DNA of 48,722 nucleotides, taken from JAHBXC01 sp964350875. Its GTDB lineage: Bacteria > Planctomycetota > Phycisphaerae > Phycisphaerales > UBA1924. A program made the translations under genes and the position numbers. Below are positions 37,484 to 46,538 of the stretch, piece by piece. Where the stretch lies: positions 1 to 48,722 of the forward strand of contig CAYGLT010000013.1 in the NCBI GenBank assembly GCA_964350875.1, read 5' to 3'. The notes beneath the pieces were generated by a model. It made no database searches, was not told the origin of the DNA, and saw only the letters and a program-made list of their open reading frames with translations. The stretch's first letter is position 1, and every line of letters starts with the position of its first letter.

Positions 37484-38482
37484 ATGGTCTGCATCCTCAA
37501 GCCCGTCATGCGCTTCGGCGTGATCGCCGGTCTGGCCGGCGGGGCCGCCCTGCTTGTCGCCGGCCCCGACCGCGTCGGCGCCGCACTCTCGCAGATGCGC
37601 GGCAACATCAACGAGCACATCGACTCCCACATCCAGGACCCCGTGGCGCTTCGCGCCCAGTTGCGCAAGTTGTCCGAGCAGTACCCCGAGCGCATCGCTG
37701 ATGTGCGCGGCGACCTCGCCGAACTGCGCAACCACACCCAGCAGGTCGAGCGCGACATGGCGATCGCGCAGCGCGTCGTCGAACTCGCCGAGGCCGACCT
37801 CTACGACCTCCGCGACATGCTGGCCCGCGCCGAAGACGCGCAGGGTCAGGGCCGCACCGTTCGCGTCTCCTACAACGGCGGCGTGATGGATGTCCAGGCG
37901 GCGTACCGCAAGGCGAATCAGGTCCTCCAGACGCGCGACGCCTACGCCGCACGCGTTGACGAGGCCGAGCGCGACCTCGCGTACATGCACCAGCAGGACG
38001 AGCGCCTCACGGAGATCCTCGGCACGCTCGAGCGCGAGCAGGCCGAGTTCCAGACGCAACTCTTCCAACTCGATCGCCAGGTCGACGCGGTGGCGCGCAA
38101 CGAGCGTCTCCTCGACATCCTCGAGGACCGTCAGGAGACGATCGAGAAGCACACGCGTTACGAGGCCGCTTCGCTCGATCAGGTCAAGGGTCGCCTGAGC
38201 GACATCCGCTCGAAGCAGGAGGCGCGCATGCAGGCGCTCGCGAGCGGCGTGGCGCGTGAGAACTACGAAGATCGCGCGAAGGTCGATATCGACAACGAAC
38301 TGCGCAGCCGCGCGACCCTCCGTCAGGCGCTCGACACGCTCGACACTCCCAAGGCCGTGAAGTCCACCCCCGAGGTGTACTACATCACCCCCGGCGCCCC
38401 TGCGCCGAAGGCCGATGAGTGCGAAACTTCGGAAACCGGCGCCGGGAAGCCCCTCGCCGCGCGTCCGATTGTGATCGAGTAA
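37484..38482 (+). CDS. Membrane-anchored coiled-coil protein
   Basis: The product is 332 aa. AGGAG is 5 bp before the ATG at 37484. Residues 1-35 hold one hydrophobic segment (FGVIAGLAGGAALLVAG), then nearly the whole protein is charged heptad-like helix (ALRAQLRKLSEQYPERIADV; QVERDMAIAQRVVELAEADL; DERLTEILGTLEREQAEFQ). The last ~50 residues are Pro-rich and unstructured. I recall similar layouts (N-terminal membrane segment plus long coiled coil) in planctomycete proteins near ECF sigma factors, and there is a loose resemblance to PspA-like helical proteins, but no family can be named. It is divergent from the sigma factor gene and ends at a strong terminator. Confidence 0.85.
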   Translation: MVCILKPVMRFGVIAGLAGGAALLVAGPDRVGAALSQMRGNINEHIDSHIQDPVALRAQLRKLSEQYPERIADVRGDLAELRNHTQQVERDMAIAQRVVELAEADLYDLRDMLARAEDAQGQGRTVRVSYNGGVMDVQAAYRKANQVLQTRDAYAARVDEAERDLAYMHQQDERLTEILGTLEREQAEFQTQLFQLDRQVDAVARNERLLDILEDRQETIEKHTRYEAASLDQVKGRLSDIRSKQEARMQALASGVARENYEDRAKVDIDNELRSRATLRQALDTLDTPKAVKSTPEVYYITPGAPAPKADECETSETGAGKPLAARPIVIE

Positions 38483-38656
38483 GAATCGCCGCGATCGATC
38501 ATCACCGAATCGCTTGAAACCTCTCGTCCGCGGCCCGGTTGAACCCGGGTCGTGGACTTTCGGAACCAGCCCCGGGAATGACCGACCGGGGATAGTCCCA
38601 GCGAAGCCGGAGCGCACTTCTCTCCGCGCGACGACACGAATCATCGGCTTCCGCTT

Positions 38657-38695
38657 GCCGCTCAGGGTTCACGCACGGCCCTGAGCGGCTTTTTT
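38657..38695 (+). terminator. Strong intrinsic terminator after coiled-coil gene
   Basis: GCCGCTCAGGG (38657-38667) pairs perfectly with CCCTGAGCGGC (38679-38689) around an 11-nt loop, then TTTTTT (38690-38695). It ends 175 bp after the stop at 38482. The stretch 38483-38656 has no gene I can support. Confidence 0.92.
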
Positions 38696-38753
38696 GTCGG
38701 CGCACATCGGGGCGATCGCGTCTACCTTGGTGAGGAACGAAGGAGGAACGGTG

Positions 38754-40166
38754 ATGACAGTTCTGAACGGGCGGGTTGCGTGGCGCGCGGTGTCGGTTGC
38801 GATCGTGACCGCGTCGATGATCTTCGGCGCAGCGGCGGGGTCTTCCGCGTTTGCGCAGGACGCGGCCGACGCAGCGCAGGATGTCGTCGCGATCCCCGCG
38901 ACGCCGGCGGGCGAGCATCTGAAGTGGGTGCTCAACGCGATCGCGGAGACCAACCCGCCCACGGCGGACGCGCTCGAGGCGCGGTTCGCGCCGGAGTTCC
39001 TCGAGCAGGTCCCCACGACGCAGATGATCGCGACCATCAAGGGCCTGCGCATGCAGGTCGGGACGCTGACGCTCGAATCGATCGCGGAGCGTTCGCCGAC
39101 GGAACTGGTCGCGACGCTGTATTCCGCGAAACTCGATCAGCCCATGGCGCTGAGCGTGGTGACGACGGACGAGGCGCCCCACAAGATGACGGGGTTGCTC
39201 CTGCGTCCGCTGCCCAAGCGCGTCAAGGCGGGCGAGACCTGGGACGACATCGACGAGGACCTCGAAGAGATCGCCGCGGATGTCGCGATCGGCGCGTACC
39301 GCGTGCGTGACAACGGGTCGCTCCAGCCGATCCACATGCTCAACGAGCAGAAGCCGCTGGCGACGGGCTCGGCGTTCAAACTGTGGGTGCTGGCCGCGCT
39401 GGCGGATCAGGTGCGCGACGGGCGGCTGCGTTTCGACGACACGCTGGCGGTGCGCGAGGAATGGAAGAGTCTGCCGGGCGGGACGATGCAGTCGGACCCC
39501 ACCGGCACGGAGCACAAACTCACTCACTACGCGAACCAGATGATCTCGATCAGCGACAACACCGCGACGGATCACCTGTTGCACACCGTCGGCCGCGTGC
39601 CCGTCGAGGAAGCGATGGCGCGCTGGTGCGCCGAGCCGGAACGGAACATCCCGTTCCTCAGCACGCGGGAGTTGTTCGTGCTGAAACTCAGCGGCGACGC
39701 GACGCTCCCTCAGCGGTACATCGAGGCCGACACCGACGGGAAGCGCGCGCTGCTCGACGGGGAGATCGCCGAGGGTTCGCCCAACATGGCGATGGCCTCG
39801 TTCTGGATCACGCCGCGCATGATCACCACGCTGGAATGGTTCGCGAGCGCGGAGGAGTTGTGCCAGACGATCTCCGATCTGGCGCGGCTGGGTTCGGGCG
39901 ACGAGCGCATGGAGCCGGTGATGGCCGCGCTGTCGATCAACCCGGGCATCCCGCTTGATCGAGATGTATGGGCGAACTTCGCGTACAAGGGCGGGAGCGA
40001 GCCGGGCGTGATGAACATGACCTATTGGCTGCTCCGCGAAGACGGCGCGCAGTTCGCGCTGTCGGTGTTCGCGAACGACACCCGGGTGAACTTCGAGCAG
40101 GCGGAGATGGTGTCGGTCGTTGAGCGTGCGATCGGGATGCTTTCCAAGGAAAGCCCCGGTCGTTGA
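38754..40166 (+). CDS. Exported class A beta-lactamase-like serine hydrolase (LpqF/ORF12-type layout)
   Basis: The product is 470 aa from the ATG at 38754, with AGGAGG 7 bp upstream; a GTG one codon earlier is possible. A signal peptide ends near SAFAQ (residue 35). Residues ~50-165 form a small alpha/beta domain without catalytic motif, as in LpqF and ORF12-type proteins, which pair an NTF2-like domain with a beta-lactamase fold. The lactamase-type part has SxxK as SAFK (206-209), SDN (267-269) and KGG (412-414) in place of KTG. The set suggests a serine hydrolase or esterase; I would not infer antibiotic resistance. The gene is preceded by a strong terminator and is monocistronic or leads into the M23 gene 89 bp on. 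Confidence 0.9.
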   Translation: MTVLNGRVAWRAVSVAIVTASMIFGAAAGSSAFAQDAADAAQDVVAIPATPAGEHLKWVLNAIAETNPPTADALEARFAPEFLEQVPTTQMIATIKGLRMQVGTLTLESIAERSPTELVATLYSAKLDQPMALSVVTTDEAPHKMTGLLLRPLPKRVKAGETWDDIDEDLEEIAADVAIGAYRVRDNGSLQPIHMLNEQKPLATGSAFKLWVLAALADQVRDGRLRFDDTLAVREEWKSLPGGTMQSDPTGTEHKLTHYANQMISISDNTATDHLLHTVGRVPVEEAMARWCAEPERNIPFLSTRELFVLKLSGDATLPQRYIEADTDGKRALLDGEIAEGSPNMAMASFWITPRMITTLEWFASAEELCQTISDLARLGSGDERMEPVMAALSINPGIPLDRDVWANFAYKGGSEPGVMNMTYWLLREDGAQFALSVFANDTRVNFEQAEMVSVVERAIGMLSKESPGR

Positions 40167-40255
40167 GTCAGTGTGAGGGTGTAGACGCAGATTTTTCTTG
40201 CACCACGGCGCGTGACCGGCGAAGATCGTGATCCCCCCTCGAGGAGGATCGATCC

Positions 40256-41859
40256 ATGAGACTCGCCGCATCTCTCGCGCTCGGCTGCGCCGCTGTGTAC
40301 GCGTTCGCGTGTGCGGCGAGCGCCCAATCAGGTCTTGGTGGCTCCGCGCCTATGCGCGATGCGCTCCCGGGCCGCTCGGATTGTCTGTCAGACGAAGCCC
40401 GTGCGTTCGCGAGCGCCGCCGCGCAGGCGAACCGTGCGCGGTTCGCGTCGGCGATGGGCGGCGTGGAGACGGGCGTGGGTCTGACGCGCTACCGGCTGTT
40501 CCCGCCGCAGGGCGGACGCGAAGGAAGCGACATACACACGAGGTACTGGGTCGATCTCGATCCATCGGCGGGTCTGCTCGATCACGAGTGCACGAACATC
40601 ACCTACAACGGGCACGCGGGCGTGGACACCGAGATCCGCACCTTCAGCGAGATGGGGCCCGATGCGTCGGCGGTGGGCATGCCGATTTTCGCGGCGGCGG
40701 ACGGCGTGGTGCTGTTCACCGACGATGGCCACCCGGACCGGAACGAGTCGTGCGCGTCGTTCGACACGAACTTCGTGATACTCGGGCATCCGAACGGCCA
40801 GCAGAGTTGGTACCTGCACATGAAGCGCGGCAGCGTCGCGGTGAGTGTCGGCCAGCAGGTTGTCGCGGGCGAGCAACTCGGGCTGATCGGTTCGAGCGGG
40901 TGCTCGTTCGCGCCGCATCTGCATTTCGAGACGCGCGTGGACGGGACGCCGCGCGAGGCGTTCGCGGGTGATTGCAACGGGCCCGCGAGTCTCTTCGTGG
41001 AGCAGCCCGCGATCGACCGGGCGCTGTCGATCCGCGACGCCGCGGTGACGACGACCGACCCGGCGGGGTTCTTCCCGCCTGACATCTTGCCGATCGGCGG
41101 CGTATACCAGCGCGGCGTGGACACGAACGCGTACCTTTGGGTGGTGGTGCGCAATCTGCCCGCGCAGTCGTCGTGGCGTTTGCGCGTCGTGCGTCCCGAC
41201 GGCGCCAACGCGTTCGAGACGAACGAGATCGGGTTCAACAACTCCGAGTTCTTCTCGTTGTACTGGTCGTGGTGGTTCGCGGACCCGAGCGTGTTCGCGC
41301 CGCTCGCGGGCGAGTACCGATTCCAACTCGAGATCAACGGCGAGATGGTGGTTGATGCGCCGTGCATGGCGGTTGATTCGCCGCTGGCGAACCGCGCGCC
41401 CAACGCGATCCACGGCGCGGCGATCTGGCCGGCGTCGCCCGAAGAGGGCGATGTCATCGCGTGCGAGATCGATGTCGAACCGGTGAACGACGACCCCGAT
41501 TTCGATGTGCTGACCTTCGAGTATGTGTGGACAGTGGACGATGTCGAGGTGCGCCGGGTGACGGGCACGGGGCACAAAGATGTTCTCGCGCGCGATATTG
41601 CGAACGCGGGTCAGGTCGTTCGCTGCGTTGTGACGGCCAGTGATGGGGAGTTCACGACCCCGAGCGTGCAGGCGCAGGCGACGGTGCTGACGCCCTGCCC
41701 GAACGACACGAACGGCGACCGCGTCGTGAATTTCACGGATCTGAACGCCGCGCTGAGCGCGTTCGGTCAGATAAGCGGCGTCGGCGGCCTGCCCCCGGAC
41801 ATCAACTTGGATGGTGTGGTGAACTTCACCGACCTGAACGCGATCCTGAGCGCGTTCGG
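40256..41859 (+). CDS. Secreted M23 (LytM-type) peptidase with dockerin-like C-terminus (3' partial at gap)
   Basis: There are 534 codons from the ATG at 40256 to the assembly gap; GAGGAGG stands upstream. A signal peptide ends near ASAQ (residue 24). The M23 zinc site is His120 and Asp124 (GHAGVD) plus His221-x-His223 (PHLHFE). Such enzymes cut peptidoglycan cross-links or other Gly-rich peptides. A beta-rich region follows (~300-490), then dockerin-like units NGDRVVNFTDLN..LSAFG and DINLDGVVNFTDLN..LSAFG, almost identical in wording to the FG-GAP protein at 19354. The gap starts right after the last FG, so only a few residues and the stop are probably missing. Planctomycetes are reported to have thin peptidoglycan, which fits a wall hydrolase. 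Confidence 0.93.
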
Positions 41860-41959
41860 NNNNNNNNNNNNNNNNNNNNNNNNNNNNNNNNNNNNNNNNN
41901 NNNNNNNNNNNNNNNNNNNNNNNNNNNNNNNNNNNNNNNNNNNNNNNNNNNNNNNNNNN
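41860..41959. other. Assembly gap (100 N)
   Basis: Exactly 100 N, immediately after a dockerin-like repeat whose wording recurs elsewhere in the window. It cuts the end of the M23 gene; gatB on the other side is complete. Confidence 0.99.
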
Positions 41960-41961
41960 CG

Positions 41962-43497
41962 TTACGACAACTTCTTCGCGAGGATCTCGCGGATCGCCTT
42001 CGGGTCGGCCTGTCCCTTGCTCGCCTTCATGGCCGCGCCGACGAGCGCGCCGATCGCGGACTGTTTGCCGCCCTTGTAGTCGGCGACGCTCTTCTCATTC
42101 GCGGCGATGGCCTCGTCGCACCACGCTTCCATCTGCGATTCGTCGCGGATCTGGAGCAGCCCGTGGCGTGACGCGGCGTCTTCGGGCGATTCGCTCACGC
42201 CGGCGTCGCAGAGGATGCCGAAGAGTTCGTCGGCCGCGCTGGAGTTGATCTTGTTCTCTTCGCGGAGCATGACGATGCCCGCGACCTGCTCGGGCGCGAT
42301 GCCCAGTTCGTTGATGAGCACATTCTGTTCGTTGGCGCGCTTGGCGCCCGACTGGAGCAACAGGTTGGCGATCTTGCGGCCGGCCTGTTCGCGGTTGTGG
42401 CCGCGCTTCGCGATGACGGCGACGCAGGCCTCGAAATAGTCGCTGACGGCGCGGTCGGAGTTGAGGGCCGCGGCTTCCTTAGCCCCGATAGAGAACTCGG
42501 CGCGGTGGCGCGCCTCGCGGTCGTGCGGGAGTTCGGGCATCGCCTCGCGGATGCGATCGCACCACTCCTTGTCGATGACGACGGGGAGCAGGTCGGGCTC
42601 GGGGAAGTAGCGGTACTCGTGCGCGTCTTCTTTCTCGCGCTGCTCGACGGTGACGAGGCGCACATCGTCCCATCCTCGCGTGCGCTTGGCGCCCGGGCCC
42701 ATGACGCGGCCGTCCTTCATCCAGCGCTTGGGCTGTTCCTCGAACTCGTGCTCGATGGCGGCCTTGACGGCGCGGAACGAGTTGAGGTTCTTGATCTCGA
42801 CGATGGGCGTCTTGACGATGTGTCCGTCGGAGAGTTCGAGGTGGCAGTTGATGTTGGGCTCGAAGCGCATGTGGCCCTTCTGCATGTCGCCCTCGGAGAC
42901 GCCGAGCCAGCGGCAGACATTGCGGAGCAGTTGCGCGAAGCGGACGACCTCGTCGGCGTCGCTGAAGTCGGGCTGGGTGACGATCTCGAGGAGCGGCGCG
43001 CCGGCGCGGTTGAAGTCGACGATGGAGAAGTCGATCTTGCCGCCGCCCGGCGCTTCGTGGAGGGACTTGCCGGCGTCTTCTTCGAGGTGGGCGCGAATGA
43101 TGCCGATGCGCCGGGTGACGGGCTCGCCCTTGTCGTTCTCGCCGATGGGCAGGTCGACGGCGCCGTCGAAGCAGAGGGGCAGATCGAACTGGCTGATCTG
43201 GTATCCCTTGGGGAGGTCGGGGTAGTAGTAGTTCTTGCGGTCCCACTTGGTGAACTCGGCGATGGAGCAGCCGAGGGCGAGGCCGACGGTCATGGACATC
43301 TCGATCGCGGCCTTGTTGAGCACGGGGAGCGCGCCGGGCAGGCCGAGGACGACGGGGTCGATAAGCGTGTTGGGGTCGGCGTCGAAGTGGCCCGCGTAGG
43401 CGGGGTTTGGCGCGCGGGTGAACATCTTGGTGCGCGTCGCGAGTTCGACATGCACTTCGAGACCGACCATGAGACGCTTCGAGACGATGTCAGGCAT
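41962..43497 (-). CDS. gatB: Asp-tRNA(Asn)/Glu-tRNA(Gln) amidotransferase subunit B
   Basis: The product is 511 aa, of normal length, and complete: the TAA is at 41962-41964, just beyond the gap. The GatB signature is WDRKNYYYPDLPKGYQISQ, preceded by VGLEVHVELATRTKMF. The kinase-like transfer core (ADEVVRFAQLLRNVCRWLGVSEGDMQKG, EIKNLNSFRAVKAAIEHE) and the C-terminal YqeY-like helical domain are present. It catalyses tRNA-dependent transamidation with GatA and GatC; gatC is 23 kb away and gatA is absent here. No operon partner is visible: the PEP-CTERM-like gene upstream on the same strand ends in a terminator. Confidence 0.97.
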   Translation of the reverse strand: MPDIVSKRLMVGLEVHVELATRTKMFTRAPNPAYAGHFDADPNTLIDPVVLGLPGALPVLNKAAIEMSMTVGLALGCSIAEFTKWDRKNYYYPDLPKGYQISQFDLPLCFDGAVDLPIGENDKGEPVTRRIGIIRAHLEEDAGKSLHEAPGGGKIDFSIVDFNRAGAPLLEIVTQPDFSDADEVVRFAQLLRNVCRWLGVSEGDMQKGHMRFEPNINCHLELSDGHIVKTPIVEIKNLNSFRAVKAAIEHEFEEQPKRWMKDGRVMGPGAKRTRGWDDVRLVTVEQREKEDAHEYRYFPEPDLLPVVIDKEWCDRIREAMPELPHDREARHRAEFSIGAKEAAALNSDRAVSDYFEACVAVIAKRGHNREQAGRKIANLLLQSGAKRANEQNVLINELGIAPEQVAGIVMLREENKINSSAADELFGILCDAGVSESPEDAASRHGLLQIRDESQMEAWCDEAIAANEKSVADYKGGKQSAIGALVGAAMKASKGQADPKAIREILAKKLS

Positions 43498-43512
43498 GCG
43501 TCGAGTGTAGGC

Positions 43513-43557
43513 GAAAAGGAAAACCGCCCCGGCGCCGAGGGGGTCGGCCGGGGGCGG
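43513..43557 (-). terminator. Intrinsic terminator after PEP-CTERM-like gene
   Basis: On the minus strand GC-rich arms (43557-43547 and 43533-43524, one bulged base) are followed by TTTTCCTTTT (43523-43514). It lies 26 bp beyond the stop at 43583 and upstream of the gatB start. Confidence 0.7.
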
Positions 43558-43582
43558 CGTGCGAAGGTGCGGGGGGGAGTGT

Positions 43583-44350
43583 TCAGCCGCGACGGCGGGC
43601 GCGGGCGCCGAGGGCGATCAGCCCGGCGATGCCCAGCGAGCCGGCGGTCGGGATGGGGATCAGCACGCTGGAGCCGACTTCGAGGGCGAACTGGAAGTCC
43701 GATCCCACGAGGTCGTGCGTGTTGGTGTCGAAGCGATGGAGCCCTTCGCCGTCGGCCAGGGCGAGGAAGAACTGCGCCGAAGCCGGGTCGATCTGGGCGA
43801 CTTCGATGAACCAGTCGCCCGCGTCGAGGTCGAGCGAAGACCCGAGATCGAAGGAGAGCGCGAGGAATCCCGCGTTGGCGTCCCAGACGGAGGTCTGGAC
43901 CATATCCGAGGTGTAGTCGAAACTGGTGAACGCGTTGCGCGACTCGACATCGGCGGCGGAGGCGTAGATCGAGACGCGGAGCGGCGCGAGCCCGGAGATG
44001 TCCGCGGCGGCGCTCGGAAGGCGCCTGGGGTCGAGATCGCTCGAAGGGTCGGCGTCGATGCCGATGCGCGGCGTCATCGGGGGCGCGGCCTGAACGAAGA
44101 GCGTCGGGGTGAGGACGCGGATGGTGTCGATGGAGGCGGCCTCGCCCAGCACGATGCGCATGCTGGCGGTGTTGGAGGCGAAGGGCTCGATCATCGGCGC
44201 GTTGGCGAGGGTGACCGCGCTGGCCTGGGCGATCGTGCCCGGGCTGCCGGCGAAGGCGCCGAAGTTCGTGTACGCCGTGGGTCCCGCGATCGCGGCCGAC
44301 GCAACGAGCGCAAGGGCGCCTGCGTTCAGGATGACAGTCTGTGTGCGCAT
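43583..44350 (-). CDS. Secreted protein with PEP-CTERM-like sorting tail
   Basis: The product is 255 aa. A signal peptide ends near ASAAIAG (residue ~23). The middle is a beta-rich domain without known motif. The C-terminus has the three-part sorting pattern: short Pro motif (IPIPTAG), a hydrophobic stretch (SLGIAGLIALG) and an Arg cluster (ARARRRG). PEP-CTERM proteins are handled by exosortases and often join an exopolysaccharide or biofilm matrix; no exosortase is seen here. The tail is a variant, with PTAG rather than PEP, as in many Phycisphaerae. It is divergent from the ketoacyl synthase at 44566. Confidence 0.85.
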   Translation of the reverse strand: MRTQTVILNAGALALVASAAIAGPTAYTNFGAFAGSPGTIAQASAVTLANAPMIEPFASNTASMRIVLGEAASIDTIRVLTPTLFVQAAPPMTPRIGIDADPSSDLDPRRLPSAAADISGLAPLRVSIYASAADVESRNAFTSFDYTSDMVQTSVWDANAGFLALSFDLGSSLDLDAGDWFIEVAQIDPASAQFFLALADGEGLHRFDTNTHDLVGSDFQFALEVGSSVLIPIPTAGSLGIAGLIALGARARRRG

Positions 44351-44380
44351 GACTGAGTTGCTCTCTTCTTCTTCCTAGAC

Positions 44381-44398
44381 ACCCCAATTGAACGGGGT
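44381..44398. repeat. Hairpin in the leader of the PEP-CTERM-like gene
   Basis: ACCCC (44381-44385) and GGGGT (44394-44398) can pair around an 8-nt loop, 31 bp upstream of the ATG. It might shape translation of the leader; the arms are short. Confidence 0.3.
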
Positions 44399-44435
44399 CT
44401 CCACTGGTACAAGCGTACTTCCTTGTTGGGACTGA

Positions 44436-44459
44436 CCAAGTGTTTTGGAAGAAACTTGG
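44436..44459. repeat. Inverted repeat in the divergent promoter region
   Basis: CCAAGT (44436-44441) and ACTTGG (44454-44459) flank 12 bases, midway between the PEP-CTERM-like gene and the first ketoacyl synthase. It could be an operator. The rest of 44351-44565 shows nothing clear. Confidence 0.35.
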
Positions 44460-44565
44460 GCCAGATATCCCACGTTAGGGGTTTGCACTGGGCTACTGGA
44501 CGGGTTTCAAGCGCGGATCCTGCGCTTGAAAGATGGGGGGTCCGGGCCGCTACACTCCCGCTCGC

Positions 44566-45894
44566 ATGAGGCGTCGCGTGGTCATCTCGGGTCTTGGCGT
44601 CGTAAGCCCCTTCGGCATGGGCGCCGAGGCGCTCTGGGAAGGTCTTTTCTCGGGCGCGTGCGCGATCCGGCGCATCGAGCGTTTCGATCCTTCAGGGTTC
44701 CCGAGCCGCATGGCCGGGGAGATCACCGGTTTTTCCGTGCGTGATCTGGTGCCCAAGTCATACCGCAAGGCCGTGAAGGTCATGGCGCGCGACACGGAGA
44801 TCGCGGTGGCGGCCGCGAAACTCGCCGTGGGCGACGGCGCGCTGGTCACGAAGGCGACGCTGGAGAACGGCGACGCGGGCAAGTCGCTGACATATACGAC
44901 CGAGCGTGTCGGTTGCCACATCGGCGCCGGGCTGATCGCGACGGAGATCGATGAACTGTCTCAGGCGCTGGCGACGGCGCGCGAGGAGGGCACGACCGAT
45001 CGGCTCGACCTGCACGCGTGGGGCAACGGCGCGATCAACAACCTTCAGCCGCTTTGGATGCTGAAGTACCTGCCCAACATGCTGGCGTGCCATGTGACGA
45101 TCCTGCACGACGCGCGCGGACCGTCGAACACCATTACCTGCGCGGAAGCGAGCGGCGCGCTGTCGATCGGCGAGTCGATGCGCGTGATCGAGCGCGGCGA
45201 CGCGGATGTGTGCTTCACGGGCGGCGCGGAGAGCAAGATCAACTGCATGGGCGTCCTGCGCATGGACCTGGCGAAGCGCCTGGCCGACACGGGCGACTCG
45301 GAGGACGGCGCGAGTTTCGTGCGGCCGTTCGACGAGAATGCGCCGGGCCAGTTGCTCGCCGAGGGCGGGGCGATCCTGCTGGCCGAGGGGATGGACAAGG
45401 CGACGGAGCGCGGCGCGAAGATCTACGCGGAACTCGCGGGCTTCGGCGCCGGGCACTCGCCGCGCTCGAGCGATCCGGAGGAGCGGGCCGAGGGTCTGAT
45501 CGCGGCGATCGAGCGGGCGATCGAGGACGCGGGGATCACGGCGTCGGAGATCGACGCGGTCGTGCCGCATGCCGCGGGCGTGAAGGAACTGGACGCGGAA
45601 GAGGCTGCGGCGCTGCGTCGAGTATTCGGGGAGCGATTGAAGGATGTGCCGCTCGTGACGCTGACGCCCAATATCGGGGACACGATGGCGGGCCAGAGCG
45701 CCCTCCAGGTGGCCGTCGGCGCGATGTGCGTGCACAGGCAGGCCCTCCCGGCGCGGATCCACGGGGGCTCGGCGCCTTCGGACCTGAACGCCGGGGCCGC
45801 GGCCTCTCGGGAGGCGGACCTGCGGCATGTTCTCGTCTGCACGAACGCGCTGGGCGGGCAGAACGCGGCGCTCGTGCTGAGGCGTGTATCCTGA
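44566..45894 (+). CDS. Beta-ketoacyl synthase-like protein with incomplete catalytic set
   Basis: The product is 442 aa from the ATG at 44566 (MRRRVVISGLGVVSPFG). The thiolase fold is clear. Cys192 (NTITCAEASG) and one catalytic His335 (VVPHAAGV) are in place. The usual KSxxGHxxGAAG segment reads LTPNIGDTMAGQS (366-378), so Lys is lost and the second His is Asp372. FabF needs both His residues for decarboxylation, so it may be a non-condensing subunit or act on a different step, a little like a chain-length factor, though those lack Cys. The second, intact synthase is 0.6 kb downstream. Confidence 0.88.
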   Translation: MRRRVVISGLGVVSPFGMGAEALWEGLFSGACAIRRIERFDPSGFPSRMAGEITGFSVRDLVPKSYRKAVKVMARDTEIAVAAAKLAVGDGALVTKATLENGDAGKSLTYTTERVGCHIGAGLIATEIDELSQALATAREEGTTDRLDLHAWGNGAINNLQPLWMLKYLPNMLACHVTILHDARGPSNTITCAEASGALSIGESMRVIERGDADVCFTGGAESKINCMGVLRMDLAKRLADTGDSEDGASFVRPFDENAPGQLLAEGGAILLAEGMDKATERGAKIYAELAGFGAGHSPRSSDPEERAEGLIAAIERAIEDAGITASEIDAVVPHAAGVKELDAEEAAALRRVFGERLKDVPLVTLTPNIGDTMAGQSALQVAVGAMCVHRQALPARIHGGSAPSDLNAGAAASREADLRHVLVCTNALGGQNAALVLRRVS

Positions 45895-46006
45895 ACCCCC
45901 CACCGGAACACCGGCGGGTCGGCGCGGCGGGCGCCGATCGACAGCACGCCGACTTCTGATTCTCTCCCGCAACATCCCCAACCGTTCTTTGTGAGCAACA
46001 CATCCG

Positions 46007-46498
46007 ATGCAGACCAACCGCCGCCCCGCTGTCCCGCTCGAAGCCCTCGACCCCACGCTGACCGATGTCTCCCGCCGGGTGATCGGTTTCGCGATCGAGG
46101 TTCACAAGACGCTCGGACCGGGCTTCACCAAAGAGGTGTACGGCTCGGCGCTGGCCGTGGAACTCGAAGAGGCGGGGATCGATTACCTGCGCGACTCGAA
46201 GGTTGCGGTCACTTACCGCGATCGTCAGGTCGGGGAACTCACGCTGGACCTGATCGTGAACACGCGGTTCGCGGTGACGATCATGGACGAGCCGCGCGAG
46301 ATCGACGGCCTGGACCGCACGACGCTCCGCGCGCAACTCCGCGCGGCGGACCTTGAACTGGGTCTGATCATCAACTTCGGCGAGCGTCGCCTGAAGGACG
46401 GGCTGGTGCGCGTGCTGAACCCGGACAAGCTGAACGCGATGAAGGGCGATCAGCACGACGGCGACGATGACGACTACGAAGACGACGACGAGGATTGA
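46007..46498 (+). CDS. GxxExxY-family protein with altered signature
   Basis: The product is 163 aa. The family pattern LGPG-x-x-E-x-x-Y appears as LGPGFTKEVYGSAL (residues 36-49): the expected Glu is Lys42, with Glu one place later. YRDRQVGELTLDLIV and LGLIINFGERRLKDGLVRVL also match. GxxExxY proteins are predicted PD-(D/E)xK nuclease-fold members. The usual E-L-K step is replaced by an IMDEP string, so nuclease activity is doubtful. The end is a highly acidic tail (about 15 Asp/Glu in the last 20). It is 112 bp after the first synthase and 40 bp before the second, on the same strand. Confidence 0.85.
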   Translation: MQTNRRPAVPLEALDPTLTDVSRRVIGFAIEVHKTLGPGFTKEVYGSALAVELEEAGIDYLRDSKVAVTYRDRQVGELTLDLIVNTRFAVTIMDEPREIDGLDRTTLRAQLRAADLELGLIINFGERRLKDGLVRVLNPDKLNAMKGDQHDGDDDDYEDDDED

Positions 46499-46538
46499 TC
46501 ATCGTCGCGAGTCACACGATGAGTGAGGAACGCCGCGC

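Noticed and set aside
38525..38560. T-arm-like sequence CCCGGTTGAACCCGGG suggesting a tRNA
   Set aside because: The loop is not the 7-nt TTCRANY form and no anticodon or acceptor stem can be built around it.
38754..40166. Calling the serine hydrolase an antibiotic-resistance beta-lactamase
   Set aside because: It has an extra N-terminal domain and KGG instead of KTG, as in LpqF/ORF12-type proteins, so resistance is not supported.
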